From: Verticillium longisporum
Taxonomy: Eukaryota; Ascomycota; Sordariomycetes; Glomerellales; Plectosphaerellaceae
Length of the DNA: 64,000 nt
Direction: 5' to 3'
Assembly (NCBI GenBank): GCA_019188255.1
Contig: JAETXT010000008.1
Coordinates: 4,154,001 to 4,218,000, forward strand
Shown: piece by piece, positions 11,051-21,308 of the stretch
Position numbering within the stretch: position 1 is the first letter of the stretch
How the letters are laid out: the number at the start of each line of letters is the position of its first letter
Made by a program: the position numbers and the translations under genes
Notes under the pieces: generated by a model
Seen by the model: only the letters and a program-made list of their open reading frames with translations
What the model was told of the DNA's origin: nothing
Databases searched by the model: none

Positions 11051-12775
11051 ATGAATTCTTCACCACACGATCGCTCGCCATCAAGAGATGGACAAACCTC
11101 TCGACCGCCAGACACCCTCGCCGGCGTTTTCGCCCTCCGAGGGTTCGCTGATGGGTTGCCACCCTGGGCAGCACACGAAAACGATGATGCTCGGGCTAAA
11201 GTGTTACTCGGCCAGCGCAAGTACACTGTGAACCGCTCGAGCCTAGAAGAACGCATTTACGTCAACTTGGTCGTCATGTTCAGGGCTCTGCTGCATTTCA
11301 GCGCCATGAACCACGAGATTGCGATTTATCACGCCGTGGACCGCGCCTGCAGTTTCGCCACGTCCCACGCCCGCCAGATTCGTGATCTCACAAAATTCTA
11401 CTCTGCCAGGCGTAAGATCTACCGACGGGAGTCCGACCGCGGGGAGAAGCCGACGCTTCTCGCAGCTCTCGCAGACGAGTGGTGTCATCTCTGGTCTCAC
11501 GCTGTCAATAGGGCACCTGTGAACGAGCGGGACGAGTACGCCTTGTTCGACGACAAGATGGCCCAGTGGGCCGACCTCCTTCAAGATGTCGACCTTTTGC
11601 TATCTCCCGGGTTCTGGCCCTACTCCGATGACCGCTCTGCGCCACAGCGACCGGAGGAGCACCAACTCCAGCGCGAAGATGCGAATGCCAATAAAAAGCA
11701 CCTTCTCTCCTCTGAAGACGAGGCACCCGACAGTGCCAGCAAACGGCACTGCGTTGAGTCGGCCAGGGCCACGGACTCCTTGCCTTCACCTAGTGATTCG
11801 CGTGGCAGAGGCCACAGCTCGAGAGACCTGACACCTGCTCGTACAGAGAGGCTGCCGAGGATCGATGAAGGGACACCACAAGCCGACCGAGTACAGGCTG
11901 ATCATGCCGGACAAGACGTCTCCCCAGAGCAGCCTGGGGAGACCCATCACTCTACATACAAGCGAGATCCACCTGCAGAGATTGACAAGATTCACAGTGG
12001 ACTTGACGGCCACTTGGCTTCCAAGGATGCCTTGTCAGAGATGGCCGAGTCTCATAAGGCCCGCTTTCAGGGGCTTGAGGCGTCCAGTACTATTGCGCAA
12101 GCTGTTGCCAAGAATACTGAGCACTCTCTGGCCCTTGAAGAACTTAGTACTCGACTTCAGGATCAGATCAACGGCCATGGTGCTCGCCTAGACAGCCTCG
12201 AAGGACGACAAATGCACAACGCCATGTCAGATGACGATGCAAAGCGGATCGAAACACTCGAACAGCGCAACAGAGACCTTGGGAAACAGCTCGATGACTT
12301 GCGTGCGCAAAGCAGTCTGTCAGAGGCCCCCAGCACAGCTCGGTTCAATGCCCTCCAGGACCAGGTTTCTGCACTCGCGCGGCGCGTGGCCGAATCTGAC
12401 TCCAGAGCTCAGGCAGAGAGCACTCACATCATGGAAGCAGAACCCACCAGGCAGACACAGGCCGAACTCATCGAGACACAGAGCCAGCACATCGCCAAAC
12501 TGCAACAGCAGATAGAGAGCAACCAGCGCGTGATCGACCTGGAGCCGGAGTTTGAGACCGTTAAGGACCAGTTGACAGAGGTGCGGGCTGCCGTTGAGGG
12601 GAAAGATATCTTGGGTCGCTCGTTGCGGGATAGACTGGAGCACTCGCTTGGGTTTGCCCGCGCGATCCATGCGAGGGAGGTTTTCAGAACGAGAGAGCAG
12701 ATGCTGGCGTCTGCCGATGTCGTCGTGCAGCTCGAGCGAGCGTTGCAGTCACTGGAGAAGATGAAAGAGCTGTGA
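11051..12775 (+). CDS. Coiled-coil protein of unknown function
   Basis: Single-exon 574-aa protein; start at the first ATG of the frame (MNSSPHDRSPSRDG, 11051). Residues about 25-215 form a moderately hydrophobic, folded-looking region (LEERIYVNLVVMFRALLHF, ARQIRDLTKFYSARRKIYRR, DLLLSPGFWPYSDD). Residues about 215-320 are a polar, disordered linker with a basic SKRH patch. The last 250 residues are a long coiled coil with heptad-like IETLEQRNRDLGKQLDDL and IAKLQQQIESNQ stretches. I do not recognise a family. The layout (globular N-terminus, linker, coiled coil) would fit a scaffold or self-associating protein. It looks lineage-restricted, but no homology search was possible. Confidence 0.65.
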   Translation: MNSSPHDRSPSRDGQTSRPPDTLAGVFALRGFADGLPPWAAHENDDARAKVLLGQRKYTVNRSSLEERIYVNLVVMFRALLHFSAMNHEIAIYHAVDRACSFATSHARQIRDLTKFYSARRKIYRRESDRGEKPTLLAALADEWCHLWSHAVNRAPVNERDEYALFDDKMAQWADLLQDVDLLLSPGFWPYSDDRSAPQRPEEHQLQREDANANKKHLLSSEDEAPDSASKRHCVESARATDSLPSPSDSRGRGHSSRDLTPARTERLPRIDEGTPQADRVQADHAGQDVSPEQPGETHHSTYKRDPPAEIDKIHSGLDGHLASKDALSEMAESHKARFQGLEASSTIAQAVAKNTEHSLALEELSTRLQDQINGHGARLDSLEGRQMHNAMSDDDAKRIETLEQRNRDLGKQLDDLRAQSSLSEAPSTARFNALQDQVSALARRVAESDSRAQAESTHIMEAEPTRQTQAELIETQSQHIAKLQQQIESNQRVIDLEPEFETVKDQLTEVRAAVEGKDILGRSLRDRLEHSLGFARAIHAREVFRTREQMLASADVVVQLERALQSLEKMKEL

Positions 12776-12977
12776 TGACACCAGCGACACGAATTTCGCT
12801 TTTTATACCCACCTTCAAAGTCGCATGAGCATCCGGTGTTTCTTTTTTGTTTCCCGCAAAGTTTCATGTACAAAAGCAGACAGACAGTTTGAAAATACTG
12901 GCATGAAACGCTACAAAGGTCATTAGGAAAAATCTATCAGAGGTATGTCTGTCTGTGGCAAGCTGATCCCCGTCCCC

Positions 12978-14670
12978 TCACGTCCTCCCGACGCCCAGCG
13001 CATCCACCACACTCGAGTCCCTGCGAATGATGATGTTGCTGTTCCGCACATAGTCCGCCAGGCGGCTGACCTCGCGACCCCTGTGCCCGTCGCACTCGCG
13101 ACACCCGCGCCTCGCCATCTCGAGCCCGACGACGCCGTCCATGACGCCGTTGGTGGCCCCGCCGCCAACCGTCGCGCCGAGCCCCGTCCAGCTCGTGCGC
13201 TTGCCGTCGCGCCCGAACCGGCCGCTTCGCTTCTTGCACTCGGCATACGACGCCATGGCCGCAAGCTCACGCTTCTCGGCCGTGTCGCGGTCGATGCTCA
13301 TGACGTAGTCAAGGATGCTGCTCTTGCCCGGCGTCGTGCCGTCCATCGAGGCGGGGAAGAGCGCGGCCAGGTAGTCGGCGAGATGACCCGGTGGGCGACG
13401 CAAGGTTCCACGGTTTCCGCCGGCAGAGGAGGGAGAGGGGATGGCAGAAGCGGACATGGCGTGGGTGGGCGGCTGGACGTGGATGAGGAAGACGCTGCCG
13501 CAGAAGCGGGCGGTGTGGTCTTTTTGGACGGCGCGCAGGACGCCCAGCTGGGCGAGCGGGTCAGAGGGGAAGGCGAAGTGCTCGATATGCGGACCCCGAT
13601 CTTCGACGATCGGCTCCTCGAAGCGCGGCGTGCTGCCGGCTGGCGAGGCCTTCTTTGTTTCGCCGAGCGGCGTGGCGAACTCGCGGACGGCGGCGCCGAA
13701 TGTGAAGATTTCAAGCTTGGAGAGCTTCTCCGGCTGGAGGTCGGCGCTGAGCCGCGTAAGGACGGAACTGAGCGGGATGGCGCCTGTTGTGTGGGAGAGG
13801 ACGGCCACTCGCGTAATGTGGCTATCGAGCAGGGCGGCGCGGAGTTCCATGTACAGAGCCCGCGAGGCGGCCGTCTGCATCGAGGGCATCGCCCGGTGGA
13901 GCATGGTCAAAATGCTGTCAAAGGGAAGACCGTAGGTTGGCGGATGGGTACCCATGGTGGGGTGGGTGATGAGGCGGGCCATCAGGGGCAGCGGGTCATG
14001 TGCGTGGTGGTGAGCTCTGGGGACGCTGTCAGCATGCGTTATCATCCGGTACTCAGCTCACAGTCACATACGTTGTCCCGATGCCACTGACGAAGAACCA
14101 CCGTTCATCGTGCGTCTCACTGTCCGTAGCCCAGCTGTCGGACCCGTCGCAGCTGATTGTGACGCCGTCTTCGTTCAGCAGCCAACTGAGGCCGAACACC
14201 ACAGTCAACGACATGGCCGCCCACGACGCGAACACAATGCCAGGCATAAACAGCCAGACGGGCACCACGGACAGCAGCATCCCCACCTCGATGACGCTCA
14301 GGCAAGTCTGCACCACAGCATCCTTCATCTGCGCCCCCGACATCCTCTCCCCGGGTCTTCTGATCAAGCTACCCCTTAGCGTAGCCCACAGGTCCGGGGC
14401 CATGGCCCACAGGTCCTGAAGGTTCTCACGCATGAGATCAACGATGGGCTTCTGCGCGAGTGGCAGCGTCCCGCACGCGCCGTCGATGAGAGCCGGTATG
14501 TACGTTACGGGCGGGCATGGCTGTTTGCCCGTGGAAGACGGTAGACGAGGTGAGCTCGGATGGGGCGACTGCAGTGGTGATGACTGGTAAGATGGCGTGC
14601 GGGAGAGCCAGGGCATAGTGGGCGAACGGCTCAGCTCCCGCGTTGGCGTTTTCGCAGAGATGAACGGCAT
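12978..14670 (-). CDS. Membrane protein with degenerate lipase-like motif, function unknown
   Basis: A 545-aa protein in two exons (14670-14072 and 14016-12978; 55-nt intron GTATGT...CCCCAG, with a CTGAC branch). Residues about 1-50 are Ser/Pro-rich; a conserved-looking helical part follows (DLMRENLQDLWAMAPDLWATL), then two or three membrane segments at about 120-170 (VGMLLSVVPVWLFMPG, MSLTVVFGLSWLL). The C-terminal half has a lipase-like order of elements: WFFVSGIGTT, then AALLDSHITRVAVLSHTTGA at the nucleophile-elbow position, then EIFTFGAAVREF, as in class-3-type lipases. The elbow carries Thr where Ser is expected (S-H-T-T-G), so classical hydrolase activity is doubtful. The C-terminus is basic and Gly-rich (VGGGATNGVMDG). 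I cannot name a family. Confidence 0.65.
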
Positions 14671-15452
14671 CTCGTATCGTCTCGTTTCGTTTTTTTTTTT
14701 TGGTCGCTGTCGTCGTCGTCGTCAACATGCCCTGAGGGAGCAGGGCCAGCTCAGTCAGGGGAAGAAGCACCAGGAGATCTGCCAGAGGGAGCTGTCGCCA
14801 GGGGCATGAGGTATTGCCATGATTTAACGGACGGGCTGGAAGCTCGACACTTTGTTAAAGGCCCCCCTTGTTGTCCGTCTCCCTCGAATGCCAGACCCGT
14901 CCGGGGCGTTGGGAGATGTTGCCGCGGGGGGAGTGCGCACTCCGTGGGGAAGCAGGCTAGATTGCTCACATTCCACTCGACTCAGCTTGTTGGATGGCCT
15001 CATCGATCTGGATAGCTCGAGAGCTTGTTTGGCAGCACTTGGTCTCCCCTGACGAGGCTGAACCTTAAGCTGCGATGAACATGTCAAAGGTGGGTCCCCC
15101 TCGATTTCCTATTCTCGTCATTGTTTGTCCCAACCGCTGACCCGATTCGATGTCTCACTGAGACAGATGCGTGCCGACGGGTACGTGCCGCTAGTGCGCG
15201 CAGTAGCATGCCTAGTCGCGACCGTGATCCGTGCTGGTGTTGATGTCGCGTACACCCGGGAGGCCCGGAAGGCTAAAACTGAGAGGCAGGTCGCAAGAAC
15301 AAGAGGGATTGAGAGTACTTGAACAGCATGATAGCAATTTAGGGTCATCAAGCAAACATCTAAACGTGCAAATAGCCCATCCAACGCCAAGAAGGGGGCA
15401 ACCAAAACATGCCTTACCCTTGCCATACATCCGAATAGACACAAACGCTACA
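14671..15452. other. Intergenic: upstream of membrane protein, 3' flank of GT31
   Basis: About 780 bp. It contains a T-run at 14689-14701 next to GTCGTCGTCGTC-type short repeats (about 14709-14722). No gene is recognised. Confidence 0.45.
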
Positions 15453-16941
15453 TTATTCAGGTCGAATGTTGCCCAGGAGGCCTGGTCTGGACGCCTCCCA
15501 TACGAGCTCAATGACCTCGTCATTCTGGCCGGCCTGCTCCGCCCGGTGCACGTAGATTTGCCGCACTCCTCCATTTTTGAGGTAGTCGGCGTCTTCGAGC
15601 TTATACGTCTTCTTCTGCCCCGGCTGCATGGGTTTCCGTAACGGCCCAATGCTGAAGTCGTAAAAGTCGGGCTGGTTATTGGACCACGTATCTTCCATGC
15701 GGCTGAGGTCGACGTCGTCGAGACCGTCGCGGTAGATGCTGATGGAATAGCCGTTGGTGAGGACCGTGTCGGTGCCCATGCGCCAGCGCTGCAGGAAGCA
15801 GTCGCCGCAGACGTGGGTGATGGTGGCCATGAGCTCGACGGGGAGAAGTACCAACTCTTCCAGTGGTGGACGCTCAGGGGCTGGGGCCTCCCTCGTAGAA
15901 ACCCGTGGCGTCCCTGGCCATGTCCATTTGGTGCAGGCCCGGCAGTGGCGTCAGCTTGGTATGCGTGTGTTTGTAGACGCATTCGCGCACGAGCGCGTCG
16001 CCCTCGCCCGTCTTGGCCTCATTGAGGCATGTCTCGAGCAGGGGTTCGAGGTCCCGCGCCAGCTTCGCTGACAGGAAAACGCCGCCTCCGCCGAAAGCCA
16101 TGTAGCCAAAGGTGCGAACAGCTCTAAAATCCTCCGACAGGGCACCAACGTAGGCCTGCTGCGTGTGATCAATGTCGGAAAGGGCGACGGTGAGCTCGTG
16201 GAGAGAGGGGAAGAATGTGTCGTCATCGAGGATAGCGATCCATTCGGTTTCAGGGCCTGAAGCCTTGACGAGGTCGCGGATGATGGTGAAGTGGTTTTGG
16301 CCGACGCTGAGCCTTGAGCGAATGGGCTTGACGAAGCTGGCAATGACATCGAGCTCGGCATAGCGAGCGACGAGAGCTTCGAGGTTGGGGCGATTTTCGT
16401 CATAGTCGGTGACGACGCCGACCAGCTTGGCATGCGACCCTGCAAGCCAAAAGGCGAACGTGTCTATCGACTCTTCGTAGCGCTCGTACGACGTGGCGAC
16501 GCCAAAAATGTATTGGGGGTAGGTGGACTTTGGGTATGGGCGCGGAACACGCAGTGGTATAGGATCGCATCTTTCGAGCTGGACTGGTGCGCACGAACTG
16601 AGATCTATCTTCGTCTTGGTCTTGAGGAGGGGTTCGTCTATTTGCGCAACAGCGTCGCGCTCGAGGGATCGTGTGACAACGGGTTTGATGCACCGCTTCG
16701 TGTAGGTGATGGTGTCGGTTAGGTTGAGCTCGAGGTTGCGCAGGTGTCGGAGTGCAGGCACAGGACAGTCGGGATTTTTGGCTGGCGATGATCCGGCTCT
16801 GGACGGGTGCGACGCGAGGCCATCGTCGCCAAGACGGAGACGGGCCTCGAAGTTGCTAATGAGGAGGTACACGAATATGGTGACACCAACAGCAGAGGCC
16901 AGGCTCCTGACGGTGCGGGTCTGGGGTATTCTGAGCTTCAT
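15453..16941 (-). CDS. GT31-like (Fringe-type) glycosyltransferase with two single-base frame breaks
   Basis: Type II membrane glycosyltransferase, about 496 aa when read through. The start at ATG 16941 (MKLRIPQTRTVRSLASAVG) puts a single membrane anchor at residues about 10-32, as expected for a Golgi enzyme; an upstream in-frame extension was rejected. The catalytic core has WIAILDDDTFF (DxD metal site, about residue 240), a FGYMAFGGGGVFLSAKLA segment and GLHQMDMARDATGFYEGG. The conserved block that should follow (LSVHHWKSWYFSP, then VELMATITHVCGDCF) is split over three frames. One base is missing near 15877-15886 (G runs on the plus strand) and one near 15840-15843. Adding one C at each place restores 497 codons exactly. 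The C-terminus ends LLGNIRPE. The breaks are probably sequence errors, but a recent pseudogene is possible. Confidence 0.75.
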
Positions 16942-19900
16942 GTCGGCGGGAGCATGCTGCTGAGTGGCCCTTCTCCTTTGCACTCCAGTCCTCTCAGTTT
17001 CTCCTCTCTCGGCGTGCCGGACGCCGGGCGCGATGCAGTTGGGAGGATAACACTCGGCGTCGAAGGCACGTCGCGAAGAAGCAAGGTGGTGGTATTGGAC
17101 GAGAGGTCTGATTGGAGTTCTGATTCGGATCTGACGATGCAATGGCTGGTCCAGATGTCGAAAAGGTGGACGGAACGTTGGAGCTAGTTGGCGTGATTGA
17201 GTGCTGATAAAGAGCTGATAAGGCCCCTTGCCCCGTGAGACGCCGCGACCGTTGAAAATGCTGGATCCCCTAGCGGCTACGAAAACGGACCCTGAAGTCA
17301 AGGTGAAAACTGGAAACCAAGAGACGCATTTGAGACGAGGGTCTAAGACGGTCTTGGGGTTGAAATGTGCTGAGTACCTTTGAACTCATTTCAATACAAC
17401 TGACTGCTTTTGCAGAGATACAGTACCTCCACCATTAAAGCTGTCAGGCATTCCGTTTAGTGGACGATGCGGCAGCTCAGGCACGCAGCGTCGCGGCAAA
17501 CATGAGATGGTGGGGCTCTTCTTAGCGCCTGATGTGCGTCATCTCAGAGGCTTCGAGCTGCCACTACGGGACACCCCTCGCAAAGATCCGACCCCAGCTT
17601 GCGGTTTCAGGTCAACAACACTTCATGCACCATGTCCCTCAGGAAGATTACTGCCCGCCACGAAATCTTCCTTTTCCACCTGGGATGCCTGTCTTGCCCC
17701 AATCAGGGCGTTGGCGATGGGATGACACCTGTCGACGTGATCATGAGGTGACGTCTTTATTCCTTGAGGTCAGCTAACAAGCATCGTGCTTAGAATGCCA
17801 ATCGATCTTGATTGTCGCTCGCTACACGCTACGGCGGGCTTGGTCTCAACATCGTCAACACTCGAGTTGAGCGTCAGGAAACCTGCAACATGACGACTAC
17901 GGCTACATTCTGGAGTTGTCCAGCTGAATTTTGGGAGGTACCCAGCCACACAATACATTCAACGCACAGCCATGATGTTCGTCATCGACAATCCTCGTAA
18001 CGATTCCCCCGTTCACCGCAAACACGGCCCATCGATCTACTCGAGACGAACAACGGTCTGTGCTCTCAGCACCCAGCGGCCCAGTGATCGGAGGTGTGAT
18101 TGAACGATCCGCTACCACGAGCCAGCGCCTGTCATGCCTGAGCTTCGACACCAATCTTGCAGCAGCGTGAGGCCTAATAGATTGATGCTTACCTTATTTT
18201 CTGCTGCCAGCCACACTGCCAGCCACAACCTCTCCTCCTTTCAGCCCTCGGCTCAAAGCCTTCGACTCAAAGCCTTCGACTCAAAGCCTTCGACTCAAAG
18301 GCTCAACGGCTTTGCTGTCTCTTCTGGAAGTCTTTTTCCCCAAATCTCTTGATTACTCCCCCTTTCTTGTTCTCGCTTCTGCGCGCCCTGCAGATTGTGG
18401 TCCCTCGTTTGTATCGGAAACCTGTCCCCAACTTGGACCAACACCCTGTCCCCCGATCCTAGCCCCCTGCCACGGCGCGACATGGGTCCCCTACCACTCT
18501 TCCCCTCATGGTCAGCGACCGATATATCGACCAATTGACCGCCCCATCGCGTTCCATTACACGCCATGGCCTGTTTGGCCTTGATTGTTCGTCCTCTCCC
18601 CCTTTCACGGGTCCGAGCCGCTGGCCGTGGTATGCAGTCCGGCCCGGCTTTCTCGCTTTCAAGCGCTTTGGAAGGAGGGGAGACGTCGAGTGCCCCGACG
18701 ACAGGAGCCGTGTCCATCCCCGATATTGCTTGAATGTGCTTGGCTGGGGACCCCCACCCCTTAAGCCCCCCCAAGTCCGCCGAGACCCCTTAGATGAGGA
18801 GTTGCATGATCGCGATGGCGCCCGGCGGCAGATGAAGGCAAGTGATTCCTCTCCCTCCCCTTTGCCGGACGCCAGCCATCAGGTGTTCTTGGGTCAGACT
18901 CAGTACCGTACAACCTCGAGCCTTGGCCGTCCCCATCATAGTCGAAGAACCCTTCGCCGTGTGGGGGGATTGACAATGCCGTCGGCATGGCCTTCTTGTG
19001 AACCCACAAGGGCGATATGTCTGAGACTCTTAATCAGGGCTCTCCGGCCCGCGTGTGACGGTCCTTGGGTCTTGGACAACATTGTGCATTCTCGGTGCTG
19101 ACGCCCATCTGGCAAGCGCCGGGTCGCTGCGGGAGAGGCGCTGAGATTGTTCCATCCAGGGGTAAGATTACGCATGCCGCTTGACCAGAAGACTAGTTCC
19201 TGGGTGGACGGCCAGGCTGCCAGGCAGAGGATTCTGGTCAATGTGGTACTCCTCCTGTCTGGCCTGGCGTGACTTGCAAGAGACATGACCAGACGCAGCA
19301 TCTTCAGGGGGTGTTAGATATGAAAAGGAGATTCAACATGGCACCTACACCCTGACTATATCTTGCGGTTACACAGGGGTTTCTTCCACTAGGGCGCGGC
19401 CTTCGGCGGTTACAGTACGATGTTGACCGTCGGTACCTAAACCCATTTATCCGAATCTTGTTGGTGAAAGTTCGGTCTACGCTCTTATGCCGCCAGAGGC
19501 CAAAGTCTTCGAAGACAAATAGTCTTTGCCTTGCACATCCTGACTTCATGTCCTGTACATCAACGATGCGGTCATAGGCTTTGTGTTTGCTTCACTCACA
19601 CGAGCTACTAGCGTGGACATGTTTTCAAAACTATGAGGGCCATTGTCTCGGCTCCCACCGACTGGCTATCTCGCTGTGGTACTGGCTCTAGCCTAGGCGT
19701 ACTTAAGACTGTCTTGGCAAGACTTCTGGCGGTTGCGAAAACAGAATCCGAGACTTCGTTCTCTCTTCAAGGCGAGGCTTGAACGAGGCCTCTCACACCA
19801 ACGGCGCACGTCTGCGACAGCCGCACCACACGTCTGCTGTTACTCACATGGCTGTAGTACAGTGAGCAACACCAAGGGGTTTACATCTCAGCTTGTAACA

Positions 19901-20117
19901 TGAACAGCTTCTGGTGTCTTTCCTCGACTCGGCTTACCCGAATTGAAAAGCGGACATCTAGTTTGACACCACGTGCCAGACTCGTTTCTTCAGCGACCCG
20001 TTCGGCATTATAAGAGTTGTGATGTCTGCCAAAGTTGTTTCGCGCAGCAACGGAATGTCCACCAAGAGCCCTACCTTGAGCTGTTTTTGAACAAAGTCAT
20101 CGCCGCTATCATTCAAA
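16942..20117. other. Long gene-poor region
   Basis: About 3.2 kb with no supportable gene. Open frames exist (for example 18295-18774 minus and 18508-19101 plus), but they lack domains, intron signals or plausible composition. It holds a small tandem repeat at 18252-18304. The rest is the GT31 promoter side and the upstream region of the secreted protein gene at 20118. Confidence 0.5.
18252..18304. repeat. 14-bp tandem repeat, about 3.7 copies
   Basis: Unit CTCAAAGCCTTCGA repeated at 18252, 18266 and 18280, followed by a partial, diverged copy. It lies in noncoding DNA. Confidence 0.85.
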
Positions 20118-21082
20118 ATGCTCGTCACGATCCTCATCGAGCTGACCTTGGCCGTCACAGTGGCTGCCTCGCCGTTGACGGCGCACCCTGTCGCTCGAAC
20201 CACGGCAGCCACTGCCAATCCCACCTCGAGTCTCTGCACGGGTGGACGAGTCTTTGTTGGCTGGCTGGACAAGCCGTTTGGAATCCTGCCCCAATGCAAA
20301 TGTCCGAAGAGTCTGGGTTGGGACGAAAACAGGGGCAGATGCATCTCGCCTCCGCTCATCCCGCCGATCCTACGAGTAGGGCAGAAGATTATCTGCGCAG
20401 CTGACTCGACCCTATACTGCGACTACGGTATGCTCTTCTATTCCAAAAAAAAAAAATTGCGATGCGGTCAACCGGCTAAACCCATTAGACAAGGATAATG
20501 ATCTCTGCCTTAACAACACGCAGAATGTCGTCTTGGGCGTAGTGAGCAGCATTAGCAAAACGCAGCTGAAGAAGCAGATTCAGGAGGAGTGCAAAAAGAA
20601 GCCCAAGTGCCCTGCGGGCCAGACATGGATTGAAAAGGACAAAAAGTGCAAAAGCCCGTGCCTACCCAAAGAGTCGGCGCAGAAATGCAAGGACAAAGGC
20701 GGAAGTCCTATCTGTGCGAAGACTCCGAAGGAATACTGCAACTATGGTCAGTCCCCCCCCTCCTCAGCCTTCACGAAGCTTCGTCTCGCTGACGGGCTGG
20801 TATTCAGACGAGAACAACAACCTCTGCGAAGACAATGGGCTAAACATCCTGCAATGTCTCGTCCCTGGTCTCGACGGGACTGTTGGAGGTGTCGAAAATA
20901 TTCTTGATGACCTGTTCGCCACGATTGGTGAGGCTCTCGAAGTTCTAGGTAAAGATTGCGTCCTAGGTGGACTCGGATGCGTCTTGAATGACACCATCTG
21001 GAAGAAGCTCCTAGGTTCAAACGGGCTTGGAGGCATCATTTGTGGGCTTTCCATTCTAGGAGGCATACTTGGGAACTGTTAG
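20118..21082 (+). CDS. Secreted cysteine-rich protein with a duplicated exon module
   Basis: A 280-aa protein in three exons (20118-20427, 20489-20746, 20808-21082); both introns are 61 nt and phase 1. A signal peptide covers residues about 1-18 (MLVTILIELTLAVTVAAS). Two related Cys-rich modules follow: QCKCPKSLGWDENRGRC with IICAADSTLYCDYD and DNDLC, then KPKCPAGQTWIEKDKKC with PICAKTPKEYCNYD and NNNLC. In both, the intron splits the Asp codon right after the YC(D/N)Y motif, which points to exon duplication. The C-terminal 75 residues are Gly/Leu/Ile-rich with three Cys (GLGGIICGLSILGGILGNC) and no clear domain. The family is not recognised. Small-secreted-protein features would fit an extracellular or host-interaction role, which is inference. 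Confidence 0.75.
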
Positions 21083-21308
21083 CGAGGAAGCTAGGCGGTT
21101 GGGACGTGCCGGACCAAACCAGTCATCTTTTCGCTAGAAGTGTTCGTTTCAATGACTCAGCAAGACTGGTCAGTTTTCACTTCGGCCTCGGTATCGAAAT
21201 AATCACCGAGGCCGAACATGATGTCGATGACCCCCCGACGATTTCGCTCGCCAAGAAGACATTGCATGTATCAGTGCTCATTGTCATCAGTAATCAACGG
21301 CACTGCGT

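Noticed and set aside
18295..18774. 160-codon minus frame
   Set aside because: Arg/Gly-rich composition, crosses a tandem repeat, no domain or splice sites.
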